From NCBI GenBank assembly GCA_963662175.1, contig OY759215.1:52097213-52161212 (forward strand): 64,000 nt of DNA. Reading direction: 5' to 3'. Made by a program: the position numbers and the translations under genes. Of this stretch, positions 9,975 to 21,497 are shown piece by piece (positions within the stretch are counted from its first letter, which is position 1; every line of letters begins with the position of its first letter). The notes under the pieces were generated by a model, which had not been told where the DNA came from, did no database searches, and saw only the letters and a list, made by a program, of their open reading frames with translations. Source of the DNA: Aradus depressus (taxonomy: Eukaryota; Arthropoda; Insecta; Hemiptera; Aradidae).

Positions 9975-11740
9975 ATATCCCCCGTTCCCGTTAAAATAAA
10001 ATATGTCGGCTAAATGACCATTGGAAGTCACATATTTTATTAGTTTCACTTAACACTTGCTCGTTCACTGAGCATATACACTTAACCAAATACTCAGGTA
10101 TCGACCTCATTATCATGCGTGACCAAAACATGATTTTAAATTTCCTTTCGAATCGGCATGGCTTGCCTATGCATGCGTGACCAAAGCATGATTTTACTTT
10201 ACGCTGTACTTCTTGGAGTTAACCCTCTCCATTGGCAAATAACGATGATTCTATTTCTAGCATACATTCACTGACTAGTTAAAACATCCAAAAAGGCCCC
10301 ACGCCTCGACAATGTTTCAACTGAATTCCCATATACCTAATCCGCTTCAACAAAAATTTGGGTTGACCAAACCCTAACCATATGCCTCCTTAGGCCTTCG
10401 ACAGGTATTTACCTTCTGCCGGAACGACGACGAAATATAAAATAGAAAAATAAGCCCACTCAAATCCCATCTCAGTTTCATAAATATATGTAAATTCCGG
10501 CATCCGCATTAATCAAGTAGCGAAACCCTTTCTTCAGTTCAACAGTCAGTTCATGGCATAAAAAAATAATTAAACAAACTCCCGCCCCTTTAAATGGATT
10601 CTACAAGCATCAATGGAGTGGCCCCTTCTCCGTGTGTACGATAATTAAATATTCAATTCTGGGTATCCCCTCCAGTTTATAATATATCTCCCCCTTTAGT
10701 CATGTATGCTTCGGCACCTTGCCCTAGGATTTCTTAAATAAAATAACAAAATTGACATTTGACCTACCGTGGTCGACACTGCATCATAATAAGTAAGGTC
10801 CATACCTGAATATATGTTACAAATATATTTACAAGGCTCTCATTGGGTTAACATAGCCCATCATGGTCACTAGATAAAATATGGGTCAATGTGACATTTT
10901 CAATAGATACACACGGTCGGATACTAATACAAATATTATTTAAAAATACAAAACAAAACAGACAAATACAATTGGAAGTACATTTACCATACCTGACTAC
11001 CTACAAATGTGTGTGCCATCGCCTCGCTGTCATCCTACTCAGATCCGCGTCTCCTAATCAAATTTAAATACGTAGGTATATTCCCATGGATGGCCAATCC
11101 ATATACCGTCTGCCCCGTCCTACAATTATGTCAATTTCAAATGAAGCCACAAACCTATCTAAACTAAATTATCCCAACATCATAAACAAATTGTTAATAC
11201 TATTTAAAAAAAATACTCTTACTAAATATATGAACAAAAAATTATCCTAACTTAATATCTAGAATTTAAAAAAAAAAACTAACCCTAACTTATTATACTA
11301 TTTACAACCTGGCGATTCACTTTGGAATCTTTGAGCTCGACTAAGGGGGGTATGCTCGATGTTAAGCCCCAGGGGAGTGCCAGAATGTCCCCGTCTGCCT
11401 TATCCTATTTACAAAAAAAAAATTAAATAATAAATCCCGTGTCCCCAATAAATGTGTATGTGTGATTCTTTGTGTGTTGTTGTATAATGAGGTGTTGGCC
11501 GTTAGTGTAAAATAATAAATAATTCCCAAATAATAAAGAATAATGTCTGTTTTATGTGTGTGTGACTTTGTCTACCTGTTCCTGGGATAGCTGGGGATGG
11601 ACACCCATAGAGACGTCACAAATCTCTTCCCTGACTCTAGGGCCGCGATCTCGTCTGCAATAATCGCCCCCCTAACTCGGCTGAAGTAAGATCGTTAATC
11701 TCAAAGAGAGCCCTAGCGCTTCTCTAGCCTGCTTGTTAAT
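9975..11740 (-). other. non-coding interior of the LTR element
   Basis: This part lies between the stop of the gag-like ORF and the 3' LTR on the element strand. There is no open frame of useful length in either direction. It contains the purine tract adjacent to the LTR and an imperfect repetition of CATGCGTGACCAAAACATG at about 10115 and 10172. It could be a decayed envelope or spacer region, but nothing recognisable is left. Confidence 0.6.
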
Positions 11741-12655
11741 TTATCCGCTAATATACGGCTTCTGTGATGTCATATAAAAGATTCCTCCTTCCGCTACGTC
11801 GCTGCCGAGATGTCCTAAAATAAAAATTTGAGGACTTTCCTTGTCTAAAATCTGGTAAGGTCCTTCCCAGAATAGTAAGAATTTAAATACAAAATGGTTG
11901 GGCAAATCCAAAACGCTATTACGTAACGCCACCTCACCACGTTCGTAATTTTTCACGTAGACATCTTGGAAGGTGACATTGCTAGGCTGTTCGCGAGCAA
12001 AAGTCTGGTTCGTAGGCCAATTCCTATGTCCTTCGGGTACGGTAAATGTCATTCGGTCATCTTGTTTTGGGGTTGAGATCTGAGTTTGACCCGAAACAGT
12101 ATCTATTCTCTTCGAGATATCGGCGAATCTCTTCTCACAATCGGTACTAATAATATTTTGGTTCGAATTTATTTCTTCGACCTCCTTATCTAGATGCTGT
12201 GTTTCTGACACGATCCCACCTGTAACTTCATGATAACTGACACCTACCATGTCCCTAACTTTAGAAATAGGCTTATCATATCTCTCTTCTGAATTGTCCT
12301 GCCTAGATTCAGATTGTACGGTACCCATATTACGTTTAATGGATTCGATATTATTTGCCATTGCCGAAATTTGTTCCTTTATCTCCGAAGTCTGCTGTCC
12401 TATCTGTTCCTGCATGGCCTTTCCCTGTTGTCCTAGTCCCGAAATCTGTTCCTGCATGGCCTTTCCCTGTTGTCCTAGTCCCGAAATCTGTTCCTGCATG
12501 GCCTTTCCCTGCTGTCCTATCTGTTCCTGCATGGCCTTAAACATCGCCTCTAGGTCAAATTTAGGATTTTCTACCGGGGACTCCGGGGGCGTACGGATAG
12601 TTTTCCTAGACCGTGTCTGTATCGGCTCTAAGTCCGACTTCCCTTTCCCTTCCAT
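11741..12655 (-). CDS. gag-like ORF fused to integrase C-terminus (304 codons)
   Basis: The start ATG at 12655 is about 420 bp inside from the primer-binding site, as expected for gag. Residues 1-30 are basic and Ser/Thr/Pro-rich. Residues about 35-110 form a coiled coil that includes three near-perfect 14-residue repeats (GLGQQGKAMQEQIS type), encoded by 42-bp tandem DNA repeats at 12408-12535. The middle is acidic/polar. From about residue 228 the text changes to a basic VYVKNYERGEV segment followed by FKFLLFWEGPYQIL. This matches the GPY/F-type C-terminal module of gypsy-group integrases. The protein therefore looks like gag joined to the tail of pol by an internal deletion that happens to keep the frame. 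It may only help packaging, or be a by-product. No enzyme motif is present. Confidence 0.85.
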   Translation of the reverse strand: MEGKGKSDLEPIQTRSRKTIRTPPESPVENPKFDLEAMFKAMQEQIGQQGKAMQEQISGLGQQGKAMQEQISGLGQQGKAMQEQIGQQTSEIKEQISAMANNIESIKRNMGTVQSESRQDNSEERYDKPISKVRDMVGVSYHEVTGGIVSETQHLDKEVEEINSNQNIISTDCEKRFADISKRIDTVSGQTQISTPKQDDRMTFTVPEGHRNWPTNQTFAREQPSNVTFQDVYVKNYERGEVALRNSVLDLPNHFVFKFLLFWEGPYQILDKESPQIFILGHLGSDVAEGGIFYMTSQKPYISG

Positions 12656-12968
12656 TCTGATAAGAAATATATATCAAAACAATTAAATGAATTATACGGG
12701 AGGTCTGGTGCTAACCTAATTTCTATGGTGACCTGTCAGATGGCATCACAATACAACAATAGTTATAATATGTAAAATAAATGCCTACTAAATCTACATA
12801 AAAAAAAAAATCAAAAACAAAAAAAATAAAATTATTTCAATAAATGATGTCATTCATTGTCCCTACCCTCACCCATCCTTCTTCAGTTTTGATTTTAAAT
12901 GCCGACTTTAAGTGAAAATATAACATTTTAGCCCAATAGGCTGGAATTTACGTTAAAAAGCAAAAAAA

Positions 12969-13006
<38 letters not shown>

Positions 13007-13076
13007 TTAATTAATAAGGGACCGATTAGTGGGGTTCATTAATTATACTAATTGGCATAATTAATAAACAAATCAA
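12656..13076 (-). other. 5' leader of the LTR element
   Basis: The stretch between primer-binding site and gag start on the element strand. It is AT-rich, with a run of A followed by about 26 T at 12963-12998 that would fold on itself. No ORF. The packaging signal would be expected here, but none can be named. Confidence 0.7.
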
Positions 13077-13094
13077 GTCCCTGTTCGGGCGCCA
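13077..13094 (-). other. primer-binding site for tRNA-Lys
   Basis: On the minus strand this reads TGGCGCCCGAACAGGGAC. These 18 bases are the complement of the 3' end of the tRNA-Lys used as primer by several retroelements. One base separates it from the end of the 5' LTR. This fixes the orientation of the element. Confidence 0.93.
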
Positions 13095-13095
13095 A

Positions 13096-14665
13096 TTATA
13101 ACCATTTCCCTCCCTGTGTGAGTGCAAAACACGTAATTAATAAAATAAATAAAATTGAGATCGAAAAATTATTAAAATTGAAAATTATTTAAATCGCGAC
13201 TTTAATTAAACAATGCCTGAATAGCTGAAAGCACTCCCACGGGAAGAACGGTTACAAGATCCTAACGGTTAGTTGACATCAGTAATTAACAATAATTAAT
13301 TACTGTTGTCAACCAGAAGAAGCATGAGTGGGGGGGGAAATGAAATGAATCAAACCTATAACTTTAACATATTTATTTTAATGAGAACATATTTACAAAA
13401 CAACAATTGAATATATATAATTTGGCCGTGTGTCTGAAGGACTGAATTATACCTTAATTACGAGGTACCTCGATACGATATCCATGGCGAATGACGGCGT
13501 GATCACCCTTTCTGGACTTCCCGTAGAAATCGTCTATTCACATAGTCCCTGAAGATCTGCGTAGTTTCGAGGGCACACCAGAAGTTACACCCCCACTGAC
13601 TTTGCACCGTCCAAAATCAAAGTGTGTCTCTACGACTAATTCACATATTCAAACTGATATTACTTATAGAAAAGATACGTGGTGATCACCCAAGACATGA
13701 ACGAAAACTGTTAGTAATTTCACATATTCAAACTAAACTTTACTTATAGAAAAGATACGTGGTGATCACCCAAGACATGAACGAAAACTGTTAGTAATTT
13801 CACATATTCAAACTAAACTTTACTTATAGAAAAGATACGTGGTGATCCACCAAGACATGAGCAAAAGAATGTTCATTTCACATATTCTAACTGATATTAC
13901 TTATAGAAAAGATACGTGGTGATCACCCAAGACATGAACGAAAACTGTTAGTAATTTCACATATTCAAACTAAACTGTACAATATAAAAAGAACGTGGTG
14001 ACCAGCCAAGACATGAGCGAAGAAAGTTAATTTCACATATTCTAACTGATATTACTTATAGAAAAGATACGTGGTGATCACCCAAGACATGAACGAAGAA
14101 AACTCAATTGACATATTTAAACTCAACTGTACAATATAAAAAGAACGTGGTGACCAGCCAAGACATGAACGAAGAAAGTACTTTCACATACTGAAACTAG
14201 GCTTTACAAAGAGAGGAACGTGGTGATCCACCAAGATATGAGCGAAGAATGAGTAAAACGGGGAGTGGCTTCCGATATCCGACCGTGGTAGGGGACAGTT
14301 CTCGAGACTTGATTCGTCGTCGGACTCCGCCCATTTTATTTCCAGCCAATCGCATATTACCAATTAACATCTGCCTCTAGTTGTGTGAAAACCTGGAGTA
14401 AGAAAAAAAACCTTTACTGCTTATTCCTTATACACCGGATGTAGACAATTATCTTGGCTTCCTTTCCATTGTGTCTCTATTATTCTTTATTTTCGCTCCC
14501 AGCGATCGCGATTCTCTCGCAGGCATCATTGGTTCCGAGCATTCTCTTCCAAATGCAATTCTCGTTTATTCAACACCACACAACCCATACTTTGCTCCTA
14601 GCGATCGCGATCCTCTCATAGACATCGCCAGTTCTGAGCATTATCTATAGGGTAGACATGCTACA
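13096..14665 (-). repeat. 5' LTR of the gypsy-type element
   Basis: Same length (1570 bp) and almost the same sequence as 8405-9974, including the tandem array at about 13640-14253 and the run of eight G near 13330. As the 5' LTR it should hold the promoter. I see no convincing TATA/initiator pair. Confidence 0.92.
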
Positions 14666-15298
14666 ATATATATAATGTTCTCTAAAATCAAAAATTAATA
14701 TCTCCTTAATTAAAAAATATAATATTAATAATAATAAATATATTTATAAAGAAACTAGGCAATTACTAGATAAAGTTACTTATAAAAATAGATTTGGACG
14801 TTCCTTAAATTCAGAACATATTATATCCTCAAAAGAAAGAACAGTCTATTTAGATTCTAATATTTATCTAAACAAATAATAAAAAAATGTCGAAGGGAAG
14901 TAACAAGCAAGCTTCTCAAATTATCTCTGGAACTTAAAGATAAAACTTAAAGACAGTAAAATAATTTTGTTATAGAAAACAAATAATGTAAAATTAAAGA
15001 TTGAAAATAATGAATGCCTTTTGAATAAAATTCACTTAAGATCTAGAAATACGTAAATCCTGATTTAGTATCCTTAGTTAGGATTAAAGACTTTAAGAAC
15101 ATCCAAATAGCTTGCTAACATTTTTCCATGGGAAGTTTATAGATAAAAATGACAGATAGACATATTTAATGAAGATGAAAAATATTAGGTAAATTTACAC
15201 TATTTTTAAAATAATTTATGAATAAATCTTGTTAAAATAATATTTATAACTAAAAGGAAAGAAAGCTTCAGCTGAAATTTGTAAGTATAATTAGTGGG
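14666..15298. other. AT-rich intron sequence
   Basis: Very AT-rich stretch following the LTR element, with many A/T runs. No open frame, SINE or HT repeat could be seen. Confidence 0.6.
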
Positions 15299-15360
15299 AA
15301 GAAGAATGTCACTTAGCAATTATTGCTATATAGCAATAATTGCTAAGTGACATTCTTCTT
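15299..15360. repeat. 62-bp perfect palindrome
   Basis: The arms AAGAAGAATGTCACTTAGCA... and the exact reverse complement meet with no spacer at 15329/15330 (...GCTATATAGC...). All 31 base pairs match; pairing stops at 15298/15361. No other copy was seen in the window. Confidence 0.95.
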
Positions 15361-15448
15361 TTAATAATTATTATTAAATATTTCTTTTTTCAAACCTCAA
15401 TTTTATTTCAAGTCATTGAGATATTGGTGAAGGAATTTATATTATGAT

Positions 15449-15626
15449 GTCAGGTACTCGATAAAGACCTCTACCCTAGTTGACTAAATATTTAGGGTAG
15501 GCAAAATTAAGGACTCCCATAGTAGAGTCGGGCTAATATCCACCAGAGCTCCGAAAGAGCGCTCTGGTAGTAGGTGATATGAACTCATAGTTAAAGCCCG
15601 AGCATGAGTCACAATGACTAACTATT
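15449..15626 (+). mobile_element. SINE, 5'-truncated copy
   Basis: Begins at ATGTCAGGTACTCG, holds the AAAGAGCGCTCTGGTAGTAGG block, and ends GCATGAGTCACAATGACTAAC. The tRNA-like half is missing. Confidence 0.8.
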
Positions 15627-16460
15627 TGAGATTATTTTTTTTGAAACTTTAAATATTCTTATTATTAAATTCCCTACAAGAGTTTCATATTATTTTATTT
15701 CTAATTTATACATTGAACAATTATATTATATATATTTATATTATAATTTTAACAGTATACAATTTGTTTTAAATACTTAATATTATAATAAAAATATAAT
15801 AATTTGTTAAGCCCTCCACGCTCACCCTTCAGAAAATCACTCCCTCCCAAGTTTGAGAACGAAGGTTGTACATGAACAAAATACTTCGTGACTTTAACAG
15901 AAGTTCCAAACGAAGGAAACAAAGCCTTATCTCCTGGTACAGAACTATTTCAGAGTGACCTAAAAATGTCAAGAGCTGGGAGGGTGTGGACTAACCCTCG
16001 ACCTGCGGAGGCTCAAACCGACAAAGGTCCAAGGATTCTGTCAGGACAGAAAACTGACCTTGTATGAGTCAACACCGTGAAGGAGGACTTACAGAAAACA
16101 GAAGAATAAAATACAGACGAACCATAATGAGCAGTGTAATTTTAATTTTGAAGTGCACAATCATGTAGCTTAGAGGCAGTCAACACCTAAACACTGATTG
16201 CATGTTGACGCAATCCGATTATGCGTGAGATGAGAAATATGTAAATTAAAAAGTGCATCTATGAACAAACATAAAATACAATCCATGACTTTAAGTCATT
16301 GTTTTAGACTTCTAAATACTAAAAAGAAAATACTTCGGATAAATCACATACTCGTAAATAATTGATTAGAGTATGTTAACCACTGTTATTTTAAATAATA
16401 GATATGTTGGTTATTTGTATTTATTATTCTTCTTCTTTCATTATTTTATAACCTGACAAT
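15627..16460. other. intron sequence without recognised content
   Basis: AT-rich at both ends. The middle, about 15810-16120, has higher G+C (CCCTCCACGCTCACCC, GGGAGGGTGTGGACTAACCC) but no open frame or known repeat. Confidence 0.55.
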
Positions 16461-16461
16461 C

Positions 16462-16592
16462 CGTGGGAGCCCTAAATTTCCCCATCGCTTAACGTCCCAT
16501 CCGAAGAACGGAGTGCTCAAGGTTTATTTACCTCCCAGATAAAAAAACCTAAGGGCCTCGGCCGGGTTTCGAACCAGTGTTATTGAGAGCTA
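16462..16592 (-). mobile_element. SINE, partial copy
   Basis: The minus strand holds box B (GGTTCGAAACCC type), GGCCCTTAGG, GGTAAATAAAC and the GGGACGTTAAGCGATGGGG block, then a jump into GGGCTCCCAC. It lacks most of the 3' half. Confidence 0.75.
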
Positions 16593-16605
16593 GCACGCAT
16601 TTTTA

Positions 16606-17800
16606 TTATTGTTTTAAATTTATTTTTTATTGATCAATCTTACAAGAATATTGTATTCAGTTTTTGAGCCCTTCTCTTCTTATCCTCCCTTCTCTTTGGT
16701 CGATTTGGCTGTCATTGGATACACATATAAAATTTCGTGTAGATACCTTCAGAGTAATCGGTAATAGACACAACATTTATTATGAGGATTCAGAAGCCAC
16801 TATTAGTTAAATATTGAATTCTGGTCCAAATGGTCGATTGAATTTACAGGGAGAGCGATAACATAATTGATTAATTTGTGCTGGGGAAGAACATAGTCCG
16901 TGATTCACCGACGAATTTTTATAGGGTATTCGAATTATAAATGTACTTAGACAAGAAAGCATATCAATGAAAACAAAACACTTAAAATGATTTTTAAAAA
17001 AAACGAGTAAGGTCAATGTTCCTTTCAATGTGTTTACTTGAGTCAATTAAAAAGAATCAATAGGTTCATTATTTTCTCTTGTAATTTTTCAACAAAATAA
17101 TTAACAGTGTATATTGAAAAGTCACATAATATAAAAGAATATAATTAAAAACAATATCAATAAAAAATAAAACCAAAGAAGGCCATTGACAAAAGAGAAA
17201 GGTTATACATATAATGAAGGTTAGATATAATAGGAGAATAGTTCTAGCCTAGAGACAGTAGAGATAATTGGAGGGAATCTGGAATATATTGAGAAGAACA
17301 AGGAACTATTTTCAGTATAATATTCATGTATACCAGGTTAGTTACAGTAGATATTGGAACTGTTACAAGGCCAGCTCACTGATTCATTATCAGTAGATAT
17401 AGTAGTGGGCTCTAGGACCACCCACCAAGAGCTGAATTAATGTTCAACTTTCTAAAAGTGAATTCAAAGTCAGGGGTCAAGTTGTTTAGGACTTTTTTGC
17501 ATAAAAGTATACCCAGGAACAGAGGCAATGGGAAACACAATTCCCCTCCATTTCGTCGCTTTAGGCAGGATCATAACTAAAATTACTAGACTCATCAATA
17601 GGGAGATACCGACACCATGCTTCGCATTTTTTTTCCCAAAATGATCGTCCTTAGGCACAACGCTTATAATTCACGTAGTTTTCTCCAGGAAATTTAATTT
17701 AAAAACCCACAATTTTGATATTAACTTATCGAATGAAACAAGAGGATACTGTGTTGGTTTGCAGGCTGCACTGAACGATGGCACAACTGTTGAATTTGTA
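16606..17800. other. intron sequence, including one HT fragment
   Basis: At about 16680-16870 there are HT-like blocks (TTTGGTCGATTTGGCTG, AAATTTCGTGTAGATAC, and an inverse segment near 16820-16890). The rest to 17800 is AT-rich with no gene-like signal; the open frames there carry no recognisable domain. Confidence 0.5.
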
Positions 17801-17807
17801 AAAGTTA

Positions 17808-18165
17808 CCCTCATGCCCGGGCTTTATCTACAAGGTCATATCGCATACTACCAGAGCGATATATTTTAAGACATTAACTTTTCCTCACGGTAGTATTTCA
17901 ATGTACGAAAACGCCCGTTCAAGGTCAGGTAATGGCGTTAGTAGCAAGTACTAGAGCACGCCGTCCTTCGGATGGGACATTAAGCGATGGTCCAGAGCCT
18001 GTACGATGTACGGTACTCGTAAAAGACTCCCACCCCACGTTATGTGAATAAAAATTTAAAACTCCCATGGTAACGTCGGGTTCATATTCACCAGTGCGCT
18101 CTGGTAATAGACGATATGATCTCAAAGTTAAACCTCGGGCATGAGTCACAATATCTAACCAACTA
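17808..18165. mobile_element. two facing SINE fragments
   Basis: The segment 17808-17861 is the 3' end of a SINE on the minus strand (ATGCCCGGGCTTTA, CGCATACTACCAGAGCG). The segment 17950-18165 is the 3' two thirds of a second copy on the plus strand (GCACGCCGTCCTTCGGATGG to GCATGAGTCACAATATC). Confidence 0.75.
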
Positions 18166-19526
18166 GTAACAAATGTATAACCGTTACTGCGCAAGAACGT
18201 TCTCCCGTTTCCCCATCTTTTGCTCGTCTTCCTACGACCTTTATCAGCAATTTTTTCTTCACATTTTCAAAGAAAAAAAAAAATCATAAAGTCTTGTTTT
18301 ATATATACAAATTTAATTCATACTTTACTTTCATATTCATTTTCTTGGCAGAGGAGGTCTTCCACCCATATCCTGTAAGTTCTGTCGTAATTTCGTTTCT
18401 TTAATATTTTTATTATTATCATTAATTTCATTAGTTATGTGCTATTTATCATATTTTACATGTTAATTCAATTATTTATATTCCCTTTATTTCGTTCTTT
18501 GTGATATCACAAAGATTATCGTCACGAAAAAAAAAAATCTTTAAAAAATATACATTTATAATCAAAAATTTAATAAAAATAGTTTATTAATTTATTAATA
18601 TGTATTAGGAATTTTATATTATTAAACTCGAAAGGGTTTGTATTTCAACATTTAATTTTCAGATTTTTATTTTTTGGCCTTATGTACAATGCTTATTAGC
18701 CATGCCTCTTAACGCTATTATTTGGTACATGGTGCCGGTAGAGAGTTCTATTAGTTCTGAATTAAAACTTTACAGGACGGGATTCGAACTCGAAACCATG
18801 GTCCTACGCTCTAGCCCGCACGACCCAAGTTTTCAGATTCATAAAATATTTGTTGTATTTTTTCAAGCTATACGTAGCATGGGGAAAGTTACGTAATCGA
18901 TCAAAATTTCAATGATGACTTTTCACTGGAATTCCATTTCTTCCGAACCTCAGAATCCAAAAATGAAAAATTTGCATGTCTGTCAAAACGAAATTTCACA
19001 TGTGAATTCAGAGCTTCGAGACACATTTTCATCTTCAGGAAAATCGACCAAAATAAAAGAGGGGTTAACGGGGAGAGGGGCAACTTCCCAATGATTAGAG
19101 GAACGGCCTTGTAATATGTATTTTGAATAATAAAATAACCTCACAAAGCTATTATTGTAGAGTGTAATTATGAAGTACACGATGCGGGAGGCAAGGTTGA
19201 AATTAATGTCATTATTCGTGCACAAAAGAATACATTTTGAATTGCTATCGTTGGATTGAATTTGCAATAATATTTTTTATTGTTAATTTTAGATATATTC
19301 CATTTATTCATGAGCCTATTGTTAGATCCGGATGTGCTTATTTGTCATCTTGAATTATGTCCACTTAATGAAGGACATTAGTGGTGATATCTCAAACTAA
19401 CTATTACAAATGTTATTATTGTTGACGAAAATATAAATTATGTATACCGGAAAACATATGTTATAATTTGAATGTTATTAGTGTATATATATATGACTCA
19501 CTGACTGATTCACATATCATTTCATG
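18166..19526. other. intron sequence without recognised gene
   Basis: AT-rich with a 17-bp palindrome CTTTGTGATATCACAAAG at about 18497. A decayed SINE-like box-B segment occurs at 18775-18830 (GGGATTCGAACTC). HT-related blocks occur near 18870-19090 (GGAATTCCATTTCTTCC, TTCAGAGCTTCGAG). No coding signal. Confidence 0.5.
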
Positions 19527-20831
19527 TATTTAAAAAAATATTGATGCTGGAAATTTGAAATGCTTATTTCTCGCAGGAGGAAGATACCCACTAAGAAAGG
19601 ATTTTTCGAAATACTCCCTCTGAGGGGGTAAAAGAGACGATGTTGGTGTCTCACCAATACATCTTTATAATGAAAAATCGTAGAACAATGTTTTCAGCAT
19701 AAGTTTTCATATAAAACACACATATATTATTGAAATGTACAAAATATCTATAAATTACACACGCCAGCGACGAAAAAACTTTTTTGATTATTTTCCCTTT
19801 TCTCTATGTATTTTGGCCTGCTGAATTCGAAAATGACACCGAAATTGCTGTATCAAATACAGTTTTCTCACTAAATGCAATTCTGATATTGTTTGTATTA
19901 GTATCTACCATCCGATAATTTTCTGTTCTTGAAAATAAAAATAATTAAATTAATAAGGTATTTATCGTAACTAGCGTTTGGTGTGGTAACTAAGAAGTGC
20001 CATTATCACTATTCAGAAGGCAGCACCTTTTTCCTCATCGTTATCAGCTGTTTCTCTGTTGTCAACAATGTGAGAAGAACCTACTGCGTTTTGTGTTGAA
20101 GTCATGGCGAACCGTTGAAGTGTAAACTCTCCAAACAGTTTCTGTTATATTTGTGGAGAATTTATAATTAAGAAACTAGTTAAAAATTAGTTTGTTGATA
20201 ACTATCAACCTAAGTCATATGGCACCCGAAGTTCACTATGAATCATCCAAACTTAAAGTGCAGCTGATTGAGGAGGAGGCTAGACTCTGAAACCATTCTC
20301 TTTTCGCAACTTTCCTCTGAGGTGAGGGATTAGCAAATCTTTTGTCTGGGTGATTGTATAGTGACACTGTCAAGGTGGTGAGTGGCTAGTCACGCCAACT
20401 GATATACGTCTTGGAAATGAAAACACGGATCCAGACCCCCAAGACTTTTGGATTTGTCCAAGATCCTCCTCAATCAATGCACTTTAAGTAGGATGATTTT
20501 TGAATTATGTTGACATTTACAATAATTTTGTGACCGCGTAGAAGTAGTACCCTTCGATGTGTAGTGAACTTCAGGTGCAATATGTCCTACATTGATAATT
20601 TATAGGATATTTTGTACATTTCAATAATATAGAGTTTGAATCGATGTGTCTTATATGAAAACACACCCTGAAAACATTGCTCTACGATTTTTTATTATAA
20701 AAATATATTGGTGAGGCACCAACATCGCCTCTTTTACCCCCTTGGAGGGTGAATTTCGAAAAATCATTTCTTAGTGGGTATCTTTCTCCTGTGAGAAATA
20801 AGTATTTCAAATTTCCACCATAAATATTTTT
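19527..20831. mobile_element. 1.3-kb foldback element
   Basis: The left arm (19527-19756) reads GATGCTGGAAATTTGAAATG, GGATTTTTCGAAATA and ATTGAAATGTACAAAATATC. The right arm (20598-20826) is its diverged reverse complement. A second inverted pair nests inside: CACCCGAAGTTCACTATGAA at about 20223-20243 with its complement near 20555-20578, and AACTTAAAGTGCAGCTGATT at 20249-20270 with its complement near 20470-20500. The loop side has no open frame. The left arm is longer, so the right half has probably lost sequence. Confidence 0.8.
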
Positions 20832-21359
20832 TCTTTTTTTTTTCAGATTTTATAATAAAAATAAGAATTATTGCTAACTCACATCAGTGATAATAGCGAA
20901 AAAACTCATATAAATAAATATATGTTCAACATCTCTCATTTCACTTATCTAAAAGAACATTTCATTTTGAAGAACTGTATATATTCATAAATTCATATTC
21001 TTTTCACTTTATTTTTTTACCCTCTTTGATACTTATCCTCTTTCGTATTTCTCTCTCTCTCTCCCCCCCCCCCCCCCCCCCCCCCTTCCCCCCGACAAAA
21101 CTTCTATCATTCCACCAAAACCCCTCTGGATCCGCGCTTGGACTTGCCAATAGATTTCTTTTTGATCTCTGGACAACAACGGGTCCTAAGACAGGACATT
21201 TGAATAAGAATATGTTAGATTTGATACCTGAAATGATTGCACGATTCTCATTTCACACCCATACTTTCCAATGCCCAATATTACTGTTTTAATATCTCCT
21301 GTGCATGATGAATTTAATAAAACATTTCAAATCCAACATGGATATTAACGAATAATTAC
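20832..21359. other. intron sequence with a CT/C tract
   Basis: A (CT)n stretch followed by about 25 C lies at 21048-21094. The open frame over it is low-complexity. The short text after it (CCAAAACCCCTCTGGATCCGC) recurs near 51020 next to another C-tract, so it belongs to a repeat. This ends the 14.7-kb cadherin intron. Confidence 0.6.
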
Positions 21360-21497
21360 CTGAAATTTGAACAATCCAGGACTTGGAGGATCCCGGTCCA
21401 GATTTTCCTCGCCAACCACCAGGTAGCCCTCTTGGTCGATATTGAAGAAATTTGTTGTCAATTCGTAGCTGTAGATTGGTTTTGTTTCATCCGGCCC
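21360..21497 (-). CDS. cadherin gene, exon 4 (46 codons)
   Basis: The acceptor is CATTGCAG ending at 21498 and the donor GTAATT starts at 21359; 138 bp, phase 0-0. It encodes the middle of a cadherin repeat: GPDETKPIYSYEL, FFNIDQEGYLVV (the FxIDxxG strand) and NLDRDPPSPGLFKFQ, where LDRD corresponds to the LDRE calcium motif. It is followed by the largest visible intron (14.7 kb), which carries the LTR element, yet the next exon at 6634 continues the strand in frame (FKFQ-IVARE). Confidence 0.92.

Larger units (their letters stand above)
8405..14665 (-). mobile_element. internally deleted gypsy-type LTR retrotransposon
   Basis: Two 1570-bp direct repeats (8405-9974 and 13096-14665) flank a 3.1-kb interior. 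On the minus strand each LTR starts TGTAGCATGTC. A tRNA-Lys primer-binding site (TGGCGCCCGAACAGGGAC) follows the 5' LTR at 13094-13077. A purine-rich tract (GGGAACGGGGGATAT) precedes the 3' LTR at 9990-9975. A 5-bp ATATA flanks both outer ends and is a plausible target duplication. Only one gag-like ORF remains, fused in frame to the last part of pol. Protease, reverse transcriptase, RNase H and most of integrase are gone, so the copy cannot move by itself. By eye I found a single base difference between the LTRs, so the insertion is young. It lies in a cadherin intron in the same direction as that gene. Confidence 0.93.

Noticed and set aside
11741..12030. Possible complete pol gene in the LTR element
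   Set aside because: Only the integrase-tail motif is visible. No protease, reverse-transcriptase or integrase catalytic motifs exist in any frame of the interior.
18351..18373. 23-bp plus-strand micro-exon between a good acceptor (CTTGGCAG) and donor (GTAAGT)
   Set aside because: It is antisense to the cadherin gene, 23 bp long, and no plus-strand gene is visible nearby. Probably chance.
21026..21292. 88-codon open frame with proline run
   Set aside because: The proline run is the translated C-tract. The rest matches a repeat context seen near 51010.
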